Below the pieces are notes generated by a model. The model searched no databases and was not told the DNA's origin. It worked only from the letters and a program-made list of their open reading frames with translations. Of a stretch of DNA of 36,444 nucleotides, positions 25,264 through 33,700 are shown in pieces. Numbering within the stretch: the stretch's first letter is position 1; each line of letters opens with the position of its first letter. This DNA is from Bacillota bacterium (GTDB lineage: Bacteria > Bacillota > Clostridia > Peptostreptococcales > Anaerovoracaceae), in the NCBI GenBank assembly GCA_016283945.1, contig JAEENW010000155.1, positions 1 through 36,444 of the forward strand. Direction: 5' to 3'. Made by a program: the position numbers and the translations under genes.

Positions 25264-26367
25264 ATGCTTAAGAAAGTATTCCGCATTGTAGTGGTATTCT
25301 GCGGGATGCTGTTCGGGTACGGCGTGGCGGATTTCCTGATCAGGGAGATAGCTCCCGAGAAGGGATACCAGTTTTCCAACACGGAGCTGATACTGTTTCA
25401 GTCCGTGGTCATATTTATTTTCGCACTTATATTTTTCAAGCTCTTCAACGCGCTGTACCATAGCGGAGAACGGATGGCCAGGAGCCTGGAGTCGAGCATC
25501 GAGCGCATGCCGGTCCAGGAGACCGTGCCGGGAGTGCTGGGGCTCATCATAGGTCTCGTCATAGCTTACCTGCTGTCGAGGATTATAAATGACATCAGGC
25601 TGCTGCAGACCTTCTACCTCAACACGATCATATCGATCATCCTGTACGTCGTTTTCGGAAGCATAGGGTATTCGGTGGGAAAGAATCTCTCCGGCAACGA
25701 GTCCCTGAGGAACGGGCTTGCCGGCGCCATTCAGGCGTCCGGAAGCAAGAGCCGCAAGGGCTCCAAGGGGCCGCTGCCCAAGATATTCGACACCAGCGTG
25801 ATCATCGACGGCCGCATCCACGACCTGATGAGCACGGGCTTTCTCGAGGGAGACGTCATCATCCCCGACGTCGTCCTTGTGGAGCTAAGGCACCTCGCCG
25901 ACTCCTCGGACTCGCTCAAGCGGGCCAGGGGCAGGCGCGGGCTCGACATCCTGAACTCCATACAGAGCGACTACGGGATCGAGATCTACAACACCGAGGG
26001 AGATAAGAGCCTCGCGGAGATCCCCGAGGTCGACGTCAAGCTGATCAAGCTCGCCCAGCTCATGCGGGGCGTGATAGTCACCAACGACTTCAACCTCAAC
26101 AAGGTCGCTTCGATCACCGGAGTGGGCGTGCTCAACATCAACGAGCTCGCCAACACCCTCAAGCCGGTCGTCCTGCCGGGCGAGGAGATGCAGGTCTTCG
26201 TCGTCAAGGAAGGCAAGGAGCGCACGCAGGGCGTGGGCTATCTCGATGACGGCACCATGATCGTGGTCGAGGAAGGCCGCTCCAGCATAGGCAAGACGGT
26301 GGAGACCGTGGTCACGAGCGTCCTGCAGACGTCCGCGGGCCGGATGATCTTCACAAAAGTCAAATAG
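25264..26367 (+). CDS. PIN/TRAM domain membrane protein (YacL-like)
   Basis: The 367-residue protein has four N-terminal transmembrane helices (about 5-20, 41-60, 89-108, 118-136), then a PIN nuclease-like domain (about 172-295) with acidic residues D176 (IFDTSVIID), E207 ([10 protein letters not shown]) and D275 (VTNDFN), and a C-terminal TRAM RNA-binding domain (about 300-365). It matches B. subtilis YacL in architecture and location before ispD. A membrane-tethered RNase role is inferred from the domains. Translation starts behind AAAGGAGGAA. The carD-PIN gap is 60 bases, so the two are probably co-transcribed. Confidence 0.92.
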   Translation: MLKKVFRIVVVFCGMLFGYGVADFLIREIAPEKGYQFSNTELILFQSVVIFIFALIFFKLFNALYHSGERMARSLESSIERMPVQETVPGVLGLIIGLVIAYLLSRIINDIRLLQTFYLNTIISIILYVVFGSIGYSVGKNLSGNESLRNGLAGAIQASGSKSRKGSKGPLPKIFDTSVIIDGRIHDLMSTGFLEGDVIIPDVVLVELRHLADSSDSLKRARGRRGLDILNSIQSDYGIEIYNTEGDKSLAEIPEVDVKLIKLAQLMRGVIVTNDFNLNKVASITGVGVLNINELANTLKPVVLPGEEMQVFVVKEGKERTQGVGYLDDGTMIVVEEGRSSIGKTVETVVTSVLQTSAGRMIFTKVK

Positions 26368-26391
26368 AGCACCCAAAAGAACAGCATCGCT

Positions 26392-26422
26392 TCGGGCGCG
26401 CGGCTGACCGCCTCGCGCCCGA
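26392..26422. other. Hairpin between the PIN/TRAM gene and ispDF
   Basis: TCGGGCGCG (26392-26400) and CGCGCCCGA (26414-26422) are perfect reverse complements, with an inner CGG-CTGA-CCG stem in the loop. It is followed by ATATTCATTTA, not a clean T-run, so it is more likely an RNA-stability or pausing element than an efficient terminator. Confidence 0.5.
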
Positions 26423-26445
26423 TATTCATTTACGGAGCAAAGTCA

Positions 26446-27657
26446 GTGAAGAGAGACATATCGCTCATCATAGCCGCGGCCGGCGCCTCAAGGCGCATGG
26501 GCGGCAGTATCCCCAAGCAGTACATGACGGTAGACGGCCTCCCCGTGCTCATCAAGTCGGCGAAGGCCTTTCTCGGCGTTCCGGAGCTGCTCGAGATAGT
26601 GGCCTGCGTCCCCGCGGGGGACGAGGAATACGCCGCTGGGCTCTTCAGGGAGCAGCTCGGGATGGAGGAAGTCGCGCCGCCCGCCGCCGGAGCTCCAGGA
26701 GGGCGCGGCGGAGAAGACCCCGGAGCGCGCGTGGAAGCGGAGCCCGGCCTTCCCGCGCTGAAGATCGTCCCGGGAGGGGCGGAGCGCCAGGATTCGGTGG
26801 CGGCCGCCCTCGCGGCCTGCTCTCCAGAGAGCTCCTTCGTCCTCGTGCACGACGGGGCGAGGCCCTTCGTGAGCCGCGCGACCGTGGACGGGGTCATAGA
26901 GGCGCTGAGGGGCGGTGCGGAGGCAGCGGTGCCCTGCGTCGTCCCCAAGAGCACCATACGCACGGCCGAGCGCACCCTCGACCGCAGCCAGCTCCGCGAG
27001 GTGCAGACCCCGCAGGGCTTCAGGCGCGGAGTCCTCGAAGAGGCCTTCAGGAAGGCCGCGGAGGACGGCTTCAGGGGAACCGACGAGGCGGGGCTTGCCG
27101 AGAGGGCGGGCGCCCGGGTAGAGATGGTCCAGGGCGATTACGCCAACATCAAGATTACAACAGCGGAGGATCTTCCGGAGATGATCAGGATAGGAAACGG
27201 CTACGACGTGCACAGGCTGGTGCCCGGGAGGAAGCTCATGCTGGGCTGCGTGGAGGTCCCCTATGAAAAGGGGCTGCTCGGCCACAGCGACGCGGACGTG
27301 ATCTGCCACGCCGCCGCGGACGCGCTTCTGGGCGCCGCCGCGCTCGGAGACATAGGCAAGGTGTTCCCCGAAAACGCCGCCTGGACGGAGGGCATGAGCG
27401 GGGCTGAGATATTGAAACGGACGGCTTCTCTCCTGCAGGAGAAAGGCTTTACGATAGGCAACTTAGATGCTATACTGATTGCCGAAAAGCCCAAGATATC
27501 GCCGTTTACGGAGCTCATGAGAGAGCGTATGGCGGAGGCTCTGGGAGTCCCGAAGTCCTGCGTCAGCGTCAAGGCGACGACCGAGGAGAGGCTCGGCTTC
27601 ACCGGCGACGGCAGCGGCATGGCGGCTCACGCGGTCGCGCTGATCAGGGGCCGCTGA
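26446..27657 (+). CDS. ispDF: Bifunctional IspD-IspF fusion (MEP isoprenoid pathway)
   Basis: Two enzymes of the non-mevalonate isoprenoid pathway are joined in one 403-residue protein. Residues 1 to about 240 are IspD, the CTP:methylerythritol-phosphate cytidylyltransferase: nucleotide-binding AAAGASRRMGGSIPKQY (10-26) and HDGARPFV (about 135-142). From M246 IspF begins (RIGNGYDVHRL), the MEcPP synthase, with metal ligands D254, H256 and H288 and the GHSDADVICHAAADALLGA segment. An Ala/Gly/Pro-rich insert at about residues 77-104 interrupts the IspD half. The start is GTG 26446 behind ACGGAG. IspDF skips IspE, which must be elsewhere. Confidence 0.94.
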   Translation: MKRDISLIIAAAGASRRMGGSIPKQYMTVDGLPVLIKSAKAFLGVPELLEIVACVPAGDEEYAAGLFREQLGMEEVAPPAAGAPGGRGGEDPGARVEAEPGLPALKIVPGGAERQDSVAAALAACSPESSFVLVHDGARPFVSRATVDGVIEALRGGAEAAVPCVVPKSTIRTAERTLDRSQLREVQTPQGFRRGVLEEAFRKAAEDGFRGTDEAGLAERAGARVEMVQGDYANIKITTAEDLPEMIRIGNGYDVHRLVPGRKLMLGCVEVPYEKGLLGHSDADVICHAAADALLGAAALGDIGKVFPENAAWTEGMSGAEILKRTASLLQEKGFTIGNLDAILIAEKPKISPFTELMRERMAEALGVPKSCVSVKATTEERLGFTGDGSGMAAHAVALIRGR

Positions 27658-27709
27658 AGGGCCGGGACACATTAAAGCGATAATCAATCACAGAGAGGAA
27701 TGACATATC

Positions 27710-29449
27710 ATGCGCGCATCACAGATGTTTTTAAACACCCTCAGGGAGGCACCCTCGGAGGCTGAGATACCCAGCCATATCCTGCTCCTCAGGACGGGTA
27801 TGATCAGCAAGCTCGTTTCCGGAGTCTATGGCTTCATGCCGCTCGGGATCAGGGCGCTCCAGAAGATCGAGACCATCATCAGGGAGGAGATGGACGCCAT
27901 CGGCGCCCAGGAGGTCCTGATGTCGGCGCTTCAGCCCGCCGAGCTCTGGCAGGAGTCCGGCCGCTGGTCCGCCTACGGCCCCGAGATGTGGAGGCTCAGG
28001 GACAGGAACGACCGCGAGTTCTGTCTCGGACCCACCCATGAGGAGATCTTCACCGATACCGTCAGGAGCCGCGTGAGCTCTTACCGCCAGCTCCCGATCA
28101 GCCTCTACCAGATCCAGCACAAGTACAGGGACGAGGCGCGCCCGCGCTTCGGCCTCATGAGGAGCCGCGAGTTCATCATGAAGGACAACTACTCCTTCGA
28201 CCGCGACAAGGCGGGGCTGGACAAGAGCTACATGGACAACTACAGGGCCTACAGCAACGTCTTCACCCGCTGCGGGCTCGACTTCAGGGCTGTCGAGGCC
28301 GACTCCGGCGCGATCGGCGGCTCCAACTCCCACGAGTTCTGCGCCCTCGCCGGCACCGGCGAGGAGGAGATCGTCTACTGCGACGGCTGCGGCATGGCCG
28401 CGACCTCCGAGAGGGCGGCCTTCAGGGACGCCCCGGCATCGAGCGAAGAGATGCTCGCGCTCGAGAAGAAGCTCACCCCGGGCACCAAGACCATCGAGGA
28501 CGTATGCGCCTTCCTCGGCCTGCCCCAGGAGAAGAGCGTCAAGGCGCTGCTCTTCCAGACGTTCGATCCGGACGATCCCGACGCGGGCTACAAGTACGTC
28601 GCCTGCTTCATCAGGGGCGACCGCCAGCTCAACAAGACCAAGCTCAACAACGCGCTCGATCTGCCCGACTACGCGGTGTCCTTCGCCGACGAGGCCGCCA
28701 TGGCCTCCGCGACCGGCTGCGTGGGTGGCTTCACCGGGCCCATCGGACTGCACGACTGCCTGATCATCGCCGACAGCGAGCTCACCGGCTGCAGGAACAT
28801 GTGCGCCGGCGCCTGCGAGGCGGATCACCACTACATCAACGTCAACTACGGCAGAGACTGGAGCGCCGACAAGGTAGTCGACCTCAAGCTCCTGCAGGAG
28901 GGCGACCCCTGTCCGGTCTGCGGAAAGCCCATGAAGAGCGCCCGCGGCATCGAGGTCGGCCAGGTCTTCAAGCTCGGCACCAAGTACTCCGTGCCCATGA
29001 AGTGCACCTTCAAGGACGAGAACCAGCAGGACCAGCCGATGGAGATGGGCTGCTACGGCATAGGCGTCACCAGGACCCTGGCAGCCGTCGTCGAGCAGCA
29101 TCACGATGAGCACGGCATCATCTGGCCGGTGTCCGTCGCGCCCTACCACGCGATGATAGTCATCGTCAACATCAAGGACGAGGCCCAGTGCGCCCTCGCC
29201 GAGGAGATCTACGAGAAGCTCACGAAGGCGGGCGTAGAGACCGTCATCGACGACCGCGACGAGCGCGCGGGCGTCAAGTTCAAGGACGCCGACCTGCTCG
29301 GCTTCCCCGTGCGCATCACCGTGGGCAAGGCTGCCGCTGAAGGAAACGTCGAATACAAGCTCAGGCGCGGAGGCGACATGGAACTCATCCCGGCCGGCGA
29401 GGCCGCGGAGAGAGCGATCGCCCTCGTGAACGCCGAGAGAAGAGGATAA
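27710..29449 (+). CDS. proS: Proline--tRNA ligase, bacterial type with editing domain
   Basis: This 579-residue class II synthetase charges tRNA-Pro. The catalytic core shows motif 1 near YGFMPLGIRALQKIE, motif 2 as YRDEARPRFGLMRSREF and CLGPTHEEIFTD; the INS cis-editing domain that removes Ala-tRNA-Pro occupies roughly residues 225-400; motif 3 contains CYGIGVTRTLAAVVEQ; and the anticodon domain is C-terminal. The start at ATG 27710 follows AGAGAGGAA. No T-box leader is present in the 52-base gap after ispDF. ProS replaces the gltX-cysE pair found here in Bacillus, as in many clostridia. Confidence 0.96.
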   Translation: MRASQMFLNTLREAPSEAEIPSHILLLRTGMISKLVSGVYGFMPLGIRALQKIETIIREEMDAIGAQEVLMSALQPAELWQESGRWSAYGPEMWRLRDRNDREFCLGPTHEEIFTDTVRSRVSSYRQLPISLYQIQHKYRDEARPRFGLMRSREFIMKDNYSFDRDKAGLDKSYMDNYRAYSNVFTRCGLDFRAVEADSGAIGGSNSHEFCALAGTGEEEIVYCDGCGMAATSERAAFRDAPASSEEMLALEKKLTPGTKTIEDVCAFLGLPQEKSVKALLFQTFDPDDPDAGYKYVACFIRGDRQLNKTKLNNALDLPDYAVSFADEAAMASATGCVGGFTGPIGLHDCLIIADSELTGCRNMCAGACEADHHYINVNYGRDWSADKVVDLKLLQEGDPCPVCGKPMKSARGIEVGQVFKLGTKYSVPMKCTFKDENQQDQPMEMGCYGIGVTRTLAAVVEQHHDEHGIIWPVSVAPYHAMIVIVNIKDEAQCALAEEIYEKLTKAGVETVIDDRDERAGVKFKDADLLGFPVRITVGKAAAEGNVEYKLRRGGDMELIPAGEAAERAIALVNAERRG

Positions 29450-29521
29450 TAGAGGACGGGAGAGCCCACGCGGATGCGCAGGCCCCGGCCCCGCGCATCA
29501 GGCGGGGCGGAAGGAGACGCG

Positions 29522-30919
29522 ATGAAGGTCTACAATACCCTCACCAGAAAGAAAGAAGAGCTCGTGCCGCAGGACCCGAAGAGACTCACCATGTACGTCT
29601 GCGGCCCGACCGTATATAACTACATCCACATCGGAAACGCCAGGCCCATAGTCGTCTTCGACACCATGAGGAAGTACCTCGAGTGGAGAGGCCAGAAGGT
29701 CAAGTACGTTCAGAACTTCACCGACGTGGACGACAAGATCATAAACAAGGCCCGCGAGGAGGGCATCACCGCCATGGAGGTCGCGGAGAAGTACATCGAC
29801 GCCTATTACAACGACGTCAAGGCCCTCAACGTGACCAGGGCGACGGTGCATCCCAGGGTCTCCGAGACCATACCCGAGATCATAGCCTTCGTTCAGGGGC
29901 TGATCGACAAGGGCATGGCCTACGAGGTCCAGGGCGACGTCTACTACAGGACCAGGAAGTTCCCGGGCTACGGCAAGCTCTCCGGGCAGAACATCGACGA
30001 CCTGGAGGCGGGAGCCAGGGTCATGCCGGGAGACATCAAGGAGGATCCGCTCGACTTCGCGTTGTGGAAGGCGCGCAAGTCCGACGACGAGATCGCCTGG
30101 GAGTCCCCCTGGGGCATGGGAAGGCCCGGCTGGCACATCGAGTGCTCGGCCATGTCGAGGAAGTACCTCGGCGAGACCATCGACCTCCACGCCGGCGGCG
30201 AGGACCTGCAGTTCCCGCACCACGAGAACGAGATCGCCCAGACCGAGGGACTTACCGGAAAGACCTTCTCGCGCTACTGGATGCACAACGGCTTCATCAC
30301 CATGGACAAGGAGAAGATGTCCAAATCCAAGGGCAACTTCTTCCTGCTCCACGACATACTCAAGGACTACGACGGCGAGGTCGTGAGATATTTCCTGCTC
30401 TCCGTGCAGTACAGGGGACCGATCGATTTCTCCAAGGAGATCATGGATCAGTCCGCCGCCGCGCTGGGCAGGATGAGGAACTGCAAGGAGAACCTCAGGC
30501 ACCTCGTCTCCACCGGAAGCGGCAGCATGAGCGATGACGAGAAGGCTGCGCTCGAGGCTCTCGGAAAGCACAGGGAGAGCTTCATCGCCGCCATGGACGA
30601 CGATCTCAACACCGCCGACGCGATATCAGCGGTATTCGAGCTCGTAAGGGACATCAACACCGACGTGGCGCACGGCTGCTCCAAGGAGTTCGCGGAGAAG
30701 GCGCTCGGCCTGCTCGGCGAGCTGACCGGAGTGCTCGGCCTGCTCATCCAGGAGCCGAAGGCCGAGATCGAGCCCGAGATCCAGGCGCTGATCGACGCCC
30801 GCCAGGAGGCCCGCAAGGCCAAGAACTGGGCCGAGGCCGACCGCATCAGGGACGAGCTCGCGGCCAGGGGCATAACGCTCAAGGACACTCCGCAGGGAGT
30901 GCAGGTGGTGAGGTCCTGA
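29522..30919 (+). CDS. cysS: Cysteine--tRNA ligase
   Basis: CysRS (465 residues) is a class I synthetase with the signature HIGN at 36-39 and KMSKS at 265-269. Zinc ligands appear as C27 (YVCGPT), the Cys of WHIECSA and the His/Glu of FPHHENEIAQ. The frame extends upstream to 29474, but ATG 29522 follows GGAAGGAGACGC and matches the family start. Its TGA overlaps the ATG of the next small gene (TGATG), so the downstream string is translationally coupled to it. Confidence 0.96.
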   Translation: MKVYNTLTRKKEELVPQDPKRLTMYVCGPTVYNYIHIGNARPIVVFDTMRKYLEWRGQKVKYVQNFTDVDDKIINKAREEGITAMEVAEKYIDAYYNDVKALNVTRATVHPRVSETIPEIIAFVQGLIDKGMAYEVQGDVYYRTRKFPGYGKLSGQNIDDLEAGARVMPGDIKEDPLDFALWKARKSDDEIAWESPWGMGRPGWHIECSAMSRKYLGETIDLHAGGEDLQFPHHENEIAQTEGLTGKTFSRYWMHNGFITMDKEKMSKSKGNFFLLHDILKDYDGEVVRYFLLSVQYRGPIDFSKEIMDQSAAALGRMRNCKENLRHLVSTGSGSMSDDEKAALEALGKHRESFIAAMDDDLNTADAISAVFELVRDINTDVAHGCSKEFAEKALGLLGELTGVLGLLIQEPKAEIEPEIQALIDARQEARKAKNWAEADRIRDELAARGITLKDTPQGVQVVRS

Positions 30920-31134
30920 TGGTATCGGTAGCCGATCTGACCCGCGCCGAGAGGGCCGAGGCCGAGGAGACCGAGCTCATCGAGGTCTCTGAGGAAGACG
31001 CGGACGCGAGGGGCGAGGGCAATCCCGCCTCCGCGGACGACATGTTCTGCACGGCTGCGGGAGCCGCCGCCTACAGACCGGGCGGCGGAAGCTCGAAGCT
31101 TCGCGAGATGCTCAACAAGGCGGACAGGGCATGA
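30919..31134 (+). CDS. Small acidic protein of unknown function
   Basis: I do not recognise this 71-residue product. Its start overlaps the cysS stop by one base (TGATG) and its stop overlaps the mrnC start by four (ATGA), which strongly suggests it is translated. The first 40 residues are highly acidic (ERAEAEETELIEVSEEDAD), followed by one cysteine (DDMFCTAAG), and a basic end GGGSSKLREMLNKADRA that could form a helix. No signal peptide or membrane segment is seen. It could be a partner of CysRS or Mini-III, or a lineage-specific protein. Confidence 0.6.
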   Translation: MVSVADLTRAERAEAEETELIEVSEEDADARGEGNPASADDMFCTAAGAAAYRPGGGSSKLREMLNKADRA

Positions 31135-31604
31135 CTGAGGAGATGAAACGCGGCGCGGCGGGAGTCCGCTGCGCGGACTCCGCCGGGGCCCCGGCGGCGG
31201 CCGAAGGCCGCGCCGCCGCGCCCGACGGGAATTCCATCGCCCTGGCGTTCCTGGGCGACGCGGTCTACGAACAGTATATAAGGGAAAGACTCGTAAGGAG
31301 CGGCAGGTGCAGGGGCCGCGCGGACCTCATGCACAGACAGGCCGCTTCCTTCGTGCGCGCCTCGGCCCAGGCCGAGGTCATAAGGGCTCTGCTTCCCGAA
31401 CTCAGCGAGGAGGAGCAGAGGACGGCGCTGCGCGCCCGCAATCACAGGATAGCTACCAAGCCGAAGAACGCCGACGCCGCCACCTACAAGTGGGCTACCG
31501 GCTTCGAGGCGCTGCTCGGAAGCCTGAAGCTCGCCGGCCGCGAGGAGCGGCTGAGGGAGCTGATGGACAGGGCCTGGGAGCTTCTCGACAGGGGGGAATC
31601 TTAA
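31131..31604 (+). CDS. mrnC: Mini-ribonuclease III
   Basis: Mini-III is a dimeric RNase III catalytic domain without a dsRBD; in B. subtilis it matures 23S rRNA ends. The 157-residue product shows the family core: IALAFLGDAVYEQYIRERL with catalytic D43, RNHRIATKPKNADAATYKW, and TGFEALLGSL with E126. The residues before the core (1-34) are Ala/Gly-rich and longer than in B. subtilis MrnC. Their DNA contains two strong hairpins (31157-31217). The start overlaps the upstream small gene; a second in-frame ATG lies at 31143. Confidence 0.92.
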   Translation: MTEEMKRGAAGVRCADSAGAPAAAEGRAAAPDGNSIALAFLGDAVYEQYIRERLVRSGRCRGRADLMHRQAASFVRASAQAEVIRALLPELSEEEQRTALRARNHRIATKPKNADAATYKWATGFEALLGSLKLAGREERLRELMDRAWELLDRGES

Positions 31605-31605
31605 C

Positions 31606-32835
31606 TTGCATTATCTGGACCAGTACAAGGGAATGACGCGCCAGATCTACCTCGTGTGCATCACGAGGACGATACTGGGACTCGGCTCCATGAGCAACGT
31701 CTTCAGCACCCTGCAGATGAGGAGCATACTGGGGCTCAAGGAGGCTCAGATAGGCCTCGTGGTCTCGGCCGCATCCATCATGGCGATGTCCTCGACCCTG
31801 CTCGGCGGAAGGCTCGCCGACCGCATAGGCCGCAAGAAGACCTGCCTGATCTCCACCGTGCTCGCCTGCACGAGCTACGCGCTCTCGTATTTCTACTGCA
31901 GGAAGCCGCTCATGGTCCTGCTCATCATACTCAACCAGTGCTTCGGAAACCTCGCCTATCCGGCCTTCACCGCGATAGTCGGCGACGAGGTCAAGAACGG
32001 CAGGATGCAGATCGAGGCCTTCTCGCTGCTCTACATGAGCTCCAACCTCGGCTTCGCCATAGGCCCCTCTATAGGCGGCATGCTCTACTACAACCACCTG
32101 GAGCTCGTCTACATACTCCAGCTGACCATGACCCTCGTCTCCGCGAGCTTCTTCCAGTTCTTCACGAGGGAGAACTACGACCCCGCCGAGGCCAGAAGGC
32201 AGGCGGCCCAGGAGCTCCACACCGGCGCCGAGGACAAGGACGTGAGCATTCTCACGATCTTCAGGCAGCACACCGCGCTCCCCGTGCTCTTCATCACCAT
32301 GGCGATACTCACCATGTGCGATCAGATGGTGAACTTCATGCTCACCATGCAGATGTCCGACTACTTCGGGGACATAGTCGCCTCCAGGTACTCCGGCTTC
32401 ATCTGGACCGTGAACTGCCTGTGCATAGTCTTCTTCACCCCGGTCATCATCACCGAGACGAAGAAGCACCACCAGTTCAGGAACATGTTCTTCGGACTGC
32501 TCCTCTACACCGCGGGATTCGGCTCCTACGCCTTCCTGCGCAGGCCCTGGCTCTTCCTGCTCTTCGGAGTCATCTGGTCTCTGGGCGAGATCATGATCTC
32601 CACGGGCGTCGGAGCCTTCATCGCGAGCAATTCGCCTCCCTCGCATCTGGCCAGGTGCCAGTCGCTCTACGAGGCGTCCAGATACATAGGCAGGGCTGCC
32701 GGTCCCACGCTCTTCGGCTTCCTGCTCGGCTTCATCAGCTATTCCACAGCGTGGATCATCAACGCCGGTATATGCCTGGCAAGCGCGTTCTTCATGCTCG
32801 CGATGTACCGGGTCTACAGCGCAAGGAAGGAGTAA
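31606..32835 (+). CDS. MFS family transporter (TTG start)
   Basis: The 409-residue protein has about twelve hydrophobic segments and the MFS motif A between helices 2 and 3 (GGRLADRIGRKKT). A hydrophilic middle loop (residues about 185-215) separates the two six-helix halves. The start is TTG 31606, one base after the mrnC stop and about eight bases after GGGGGGAA; the next ATG, 31633, has poorer spacing. Substrate cannot be read from sequence. It lies between mrnC and thyA with spacings of 1 and 3 bases, so it is co-translated with the thymidylate genes; a folate or nucleoside link is speculation. Confidence 0.85.
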   Translation: MHYLDQYKGMTRQIYLVCITRTILGLGSMSNVFSTLQMRSILGLKEAQIGLVVSAASIMAMSSTLLGGRLADRIGRKKTCLISTVLACTSYALSYFYCRKPLMVLLIILNQCFGNLAYPAFTAIVGDEVKNGRMQIEAFSLLYMSSNLGFAIGPSIGGMLYYNHLELVYILQLTMTLVSASFFQFFTRENYDPAEARRQAAQELHTGAEDKDVSILTIFRQHTALPVLFITMAILTMCDQMVNFMLTMQMSDYFGDIVASRYSGFIWTVNCLCIVFFTPVIITETKKHHQFRNMFFGLLLYTAGFGSYAFLRRPWLFLLFGVIWSLGEIMISTGVGAFIASNSPPSHLARCQSLYEASRYIGRAAGPTLFGFLLGFISYSTAWIINAGICLASAFFMLAMYRVYSARKE

Positions 32836-32838
32836 ACC

Positions 32839-33672
32839 ATGAGCAGAGCTGACGATCTCTTCATCCAGATGTGCAGGAAGGTCCTCGACGAGGGCTTCTC
32901 TACCGAGGGACAGCAGGTCCGCGCCCGCTGGGCGGACACCGGCGAGCCGGCTCACACCAAGAAGATCTTCGGTGTGGTCAACCGCTACGACCTCTCAAAG
33001 GAATTCCCCGCGCTCACGCTCAGGCCGGTCCCCTTCAAGACCTGCGTCGACGAGCTGCTCTGGATCTGGCAGAAGAAGAGCAACAACATCAAGGATCTCA
33101 AGGGCCACATCTGGGACGCCTGGGCGGACGAGAACGGCAGCATAGGCAAGGCCTACGGCTATCAGATGGGGAAGAAGTACATCTTCAAGGGCGGCGAGAT
33201 GGACCAGGTCGACAACGTGCTCTGGTGCCTGAAGAACGACCGCTACTCCAGGAGGATACTCACCAACCTCTTCAACTTTGAGGACCTGCACGAGATGGCG
33301 CTCGAGCCCTGCGCCTACTCCATGACCTTCAACGTCGTGGGCGACACGCTCAACGCGATACTCAACCAGCGCTCGCAGGACATCCTGGCCGCCAACGCCT
33401 GGAACGTCTGCCAGTACGCCGTGCTCGTGCACATGATGGCTCAGGTCTCCGGGCTCAAGGCCGGCGAGCTGGTCCACGTGATCGCCGACGCGCATATCTA
33501 CGACAGGCACCTCCCGATCATCGAGGAGCTCATCAAGAGGCCGAGCTATCCTGCCCCGAAGCTCTGGATCGATCCCGAGATCACCAATTTCTACGACTTC
33601 ACCGTTGACAGCTTCAAGCTGCTCGACTACCAGAAGGGCGAGCAGATCAAGGGCATCCCGGTCGCGGTTTAG
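32839..33672 (+). CDS. thyA: Thymidylate synthase ThyA (Bacillus-type subgroup)
   Basis: ThyA methylates dUMP to dTMP using methylene-tetrahydrofolate, releasing dihydrofolate. The 277-residue protein has the nucleophile C158 in LEPCAYSMTFNV, then NQRSQD and DAHIYDRHLPIIEEL for dUMP and folate binding. The usual PCH..QF text is PCAY...F and the LGxPFN text is LAANAWNV; these differences are shared with the B. subtilis ThyA subgroup (PCVYETQW), not signs of decay. It is followed by a dihydrofolate reductase, which ThyA needs to regenerate tetrahydrofolate. Confidence 0.93.
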   Translation: MSRADDLFIQMCRKVLDEGFSTEGQQVRARWADTGEPAHTKKIFGVVNRYDLSKEFPALTLRPVPFKTCVDELLWIWQKKSNNIKDLKGHIWDAWADENGSIGKAYGYQMGKKYIFKGGEMDQVDNVLWCLKNDRYSRRILTNLFNFEDLHEMALEPCAYSMTFNVVGDTLNAILNQRSQDILAANAWNVCQYAVLVHMMAQVSGLKAGELVHVIADAHIYDRHLPIIEELIKRPSYPAPKLWIDPEITNFYDFTVDSFKLLDYQKGEQIKGIPVAV

Positions 33673-33700
33673 CGCGGCCGCATCGGAGGGCGCAAGCATC

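Noticed and set aside
27658-27709. Possible T-box or promoter before proS
   Set aside because: The gap is too short for a T-box, contains no specifier or antiterminator motif, and the GATAAT at 27679-27684 has no supporting -35.
32839-33672. thyA taken as inactive because the PCH motif reads PCA
   Set aside because: The same departure (PCV) occurs in the B. subtilis ThyA subgroup, the nucleophile Cys158 is present, and the rest of the protein is intact.
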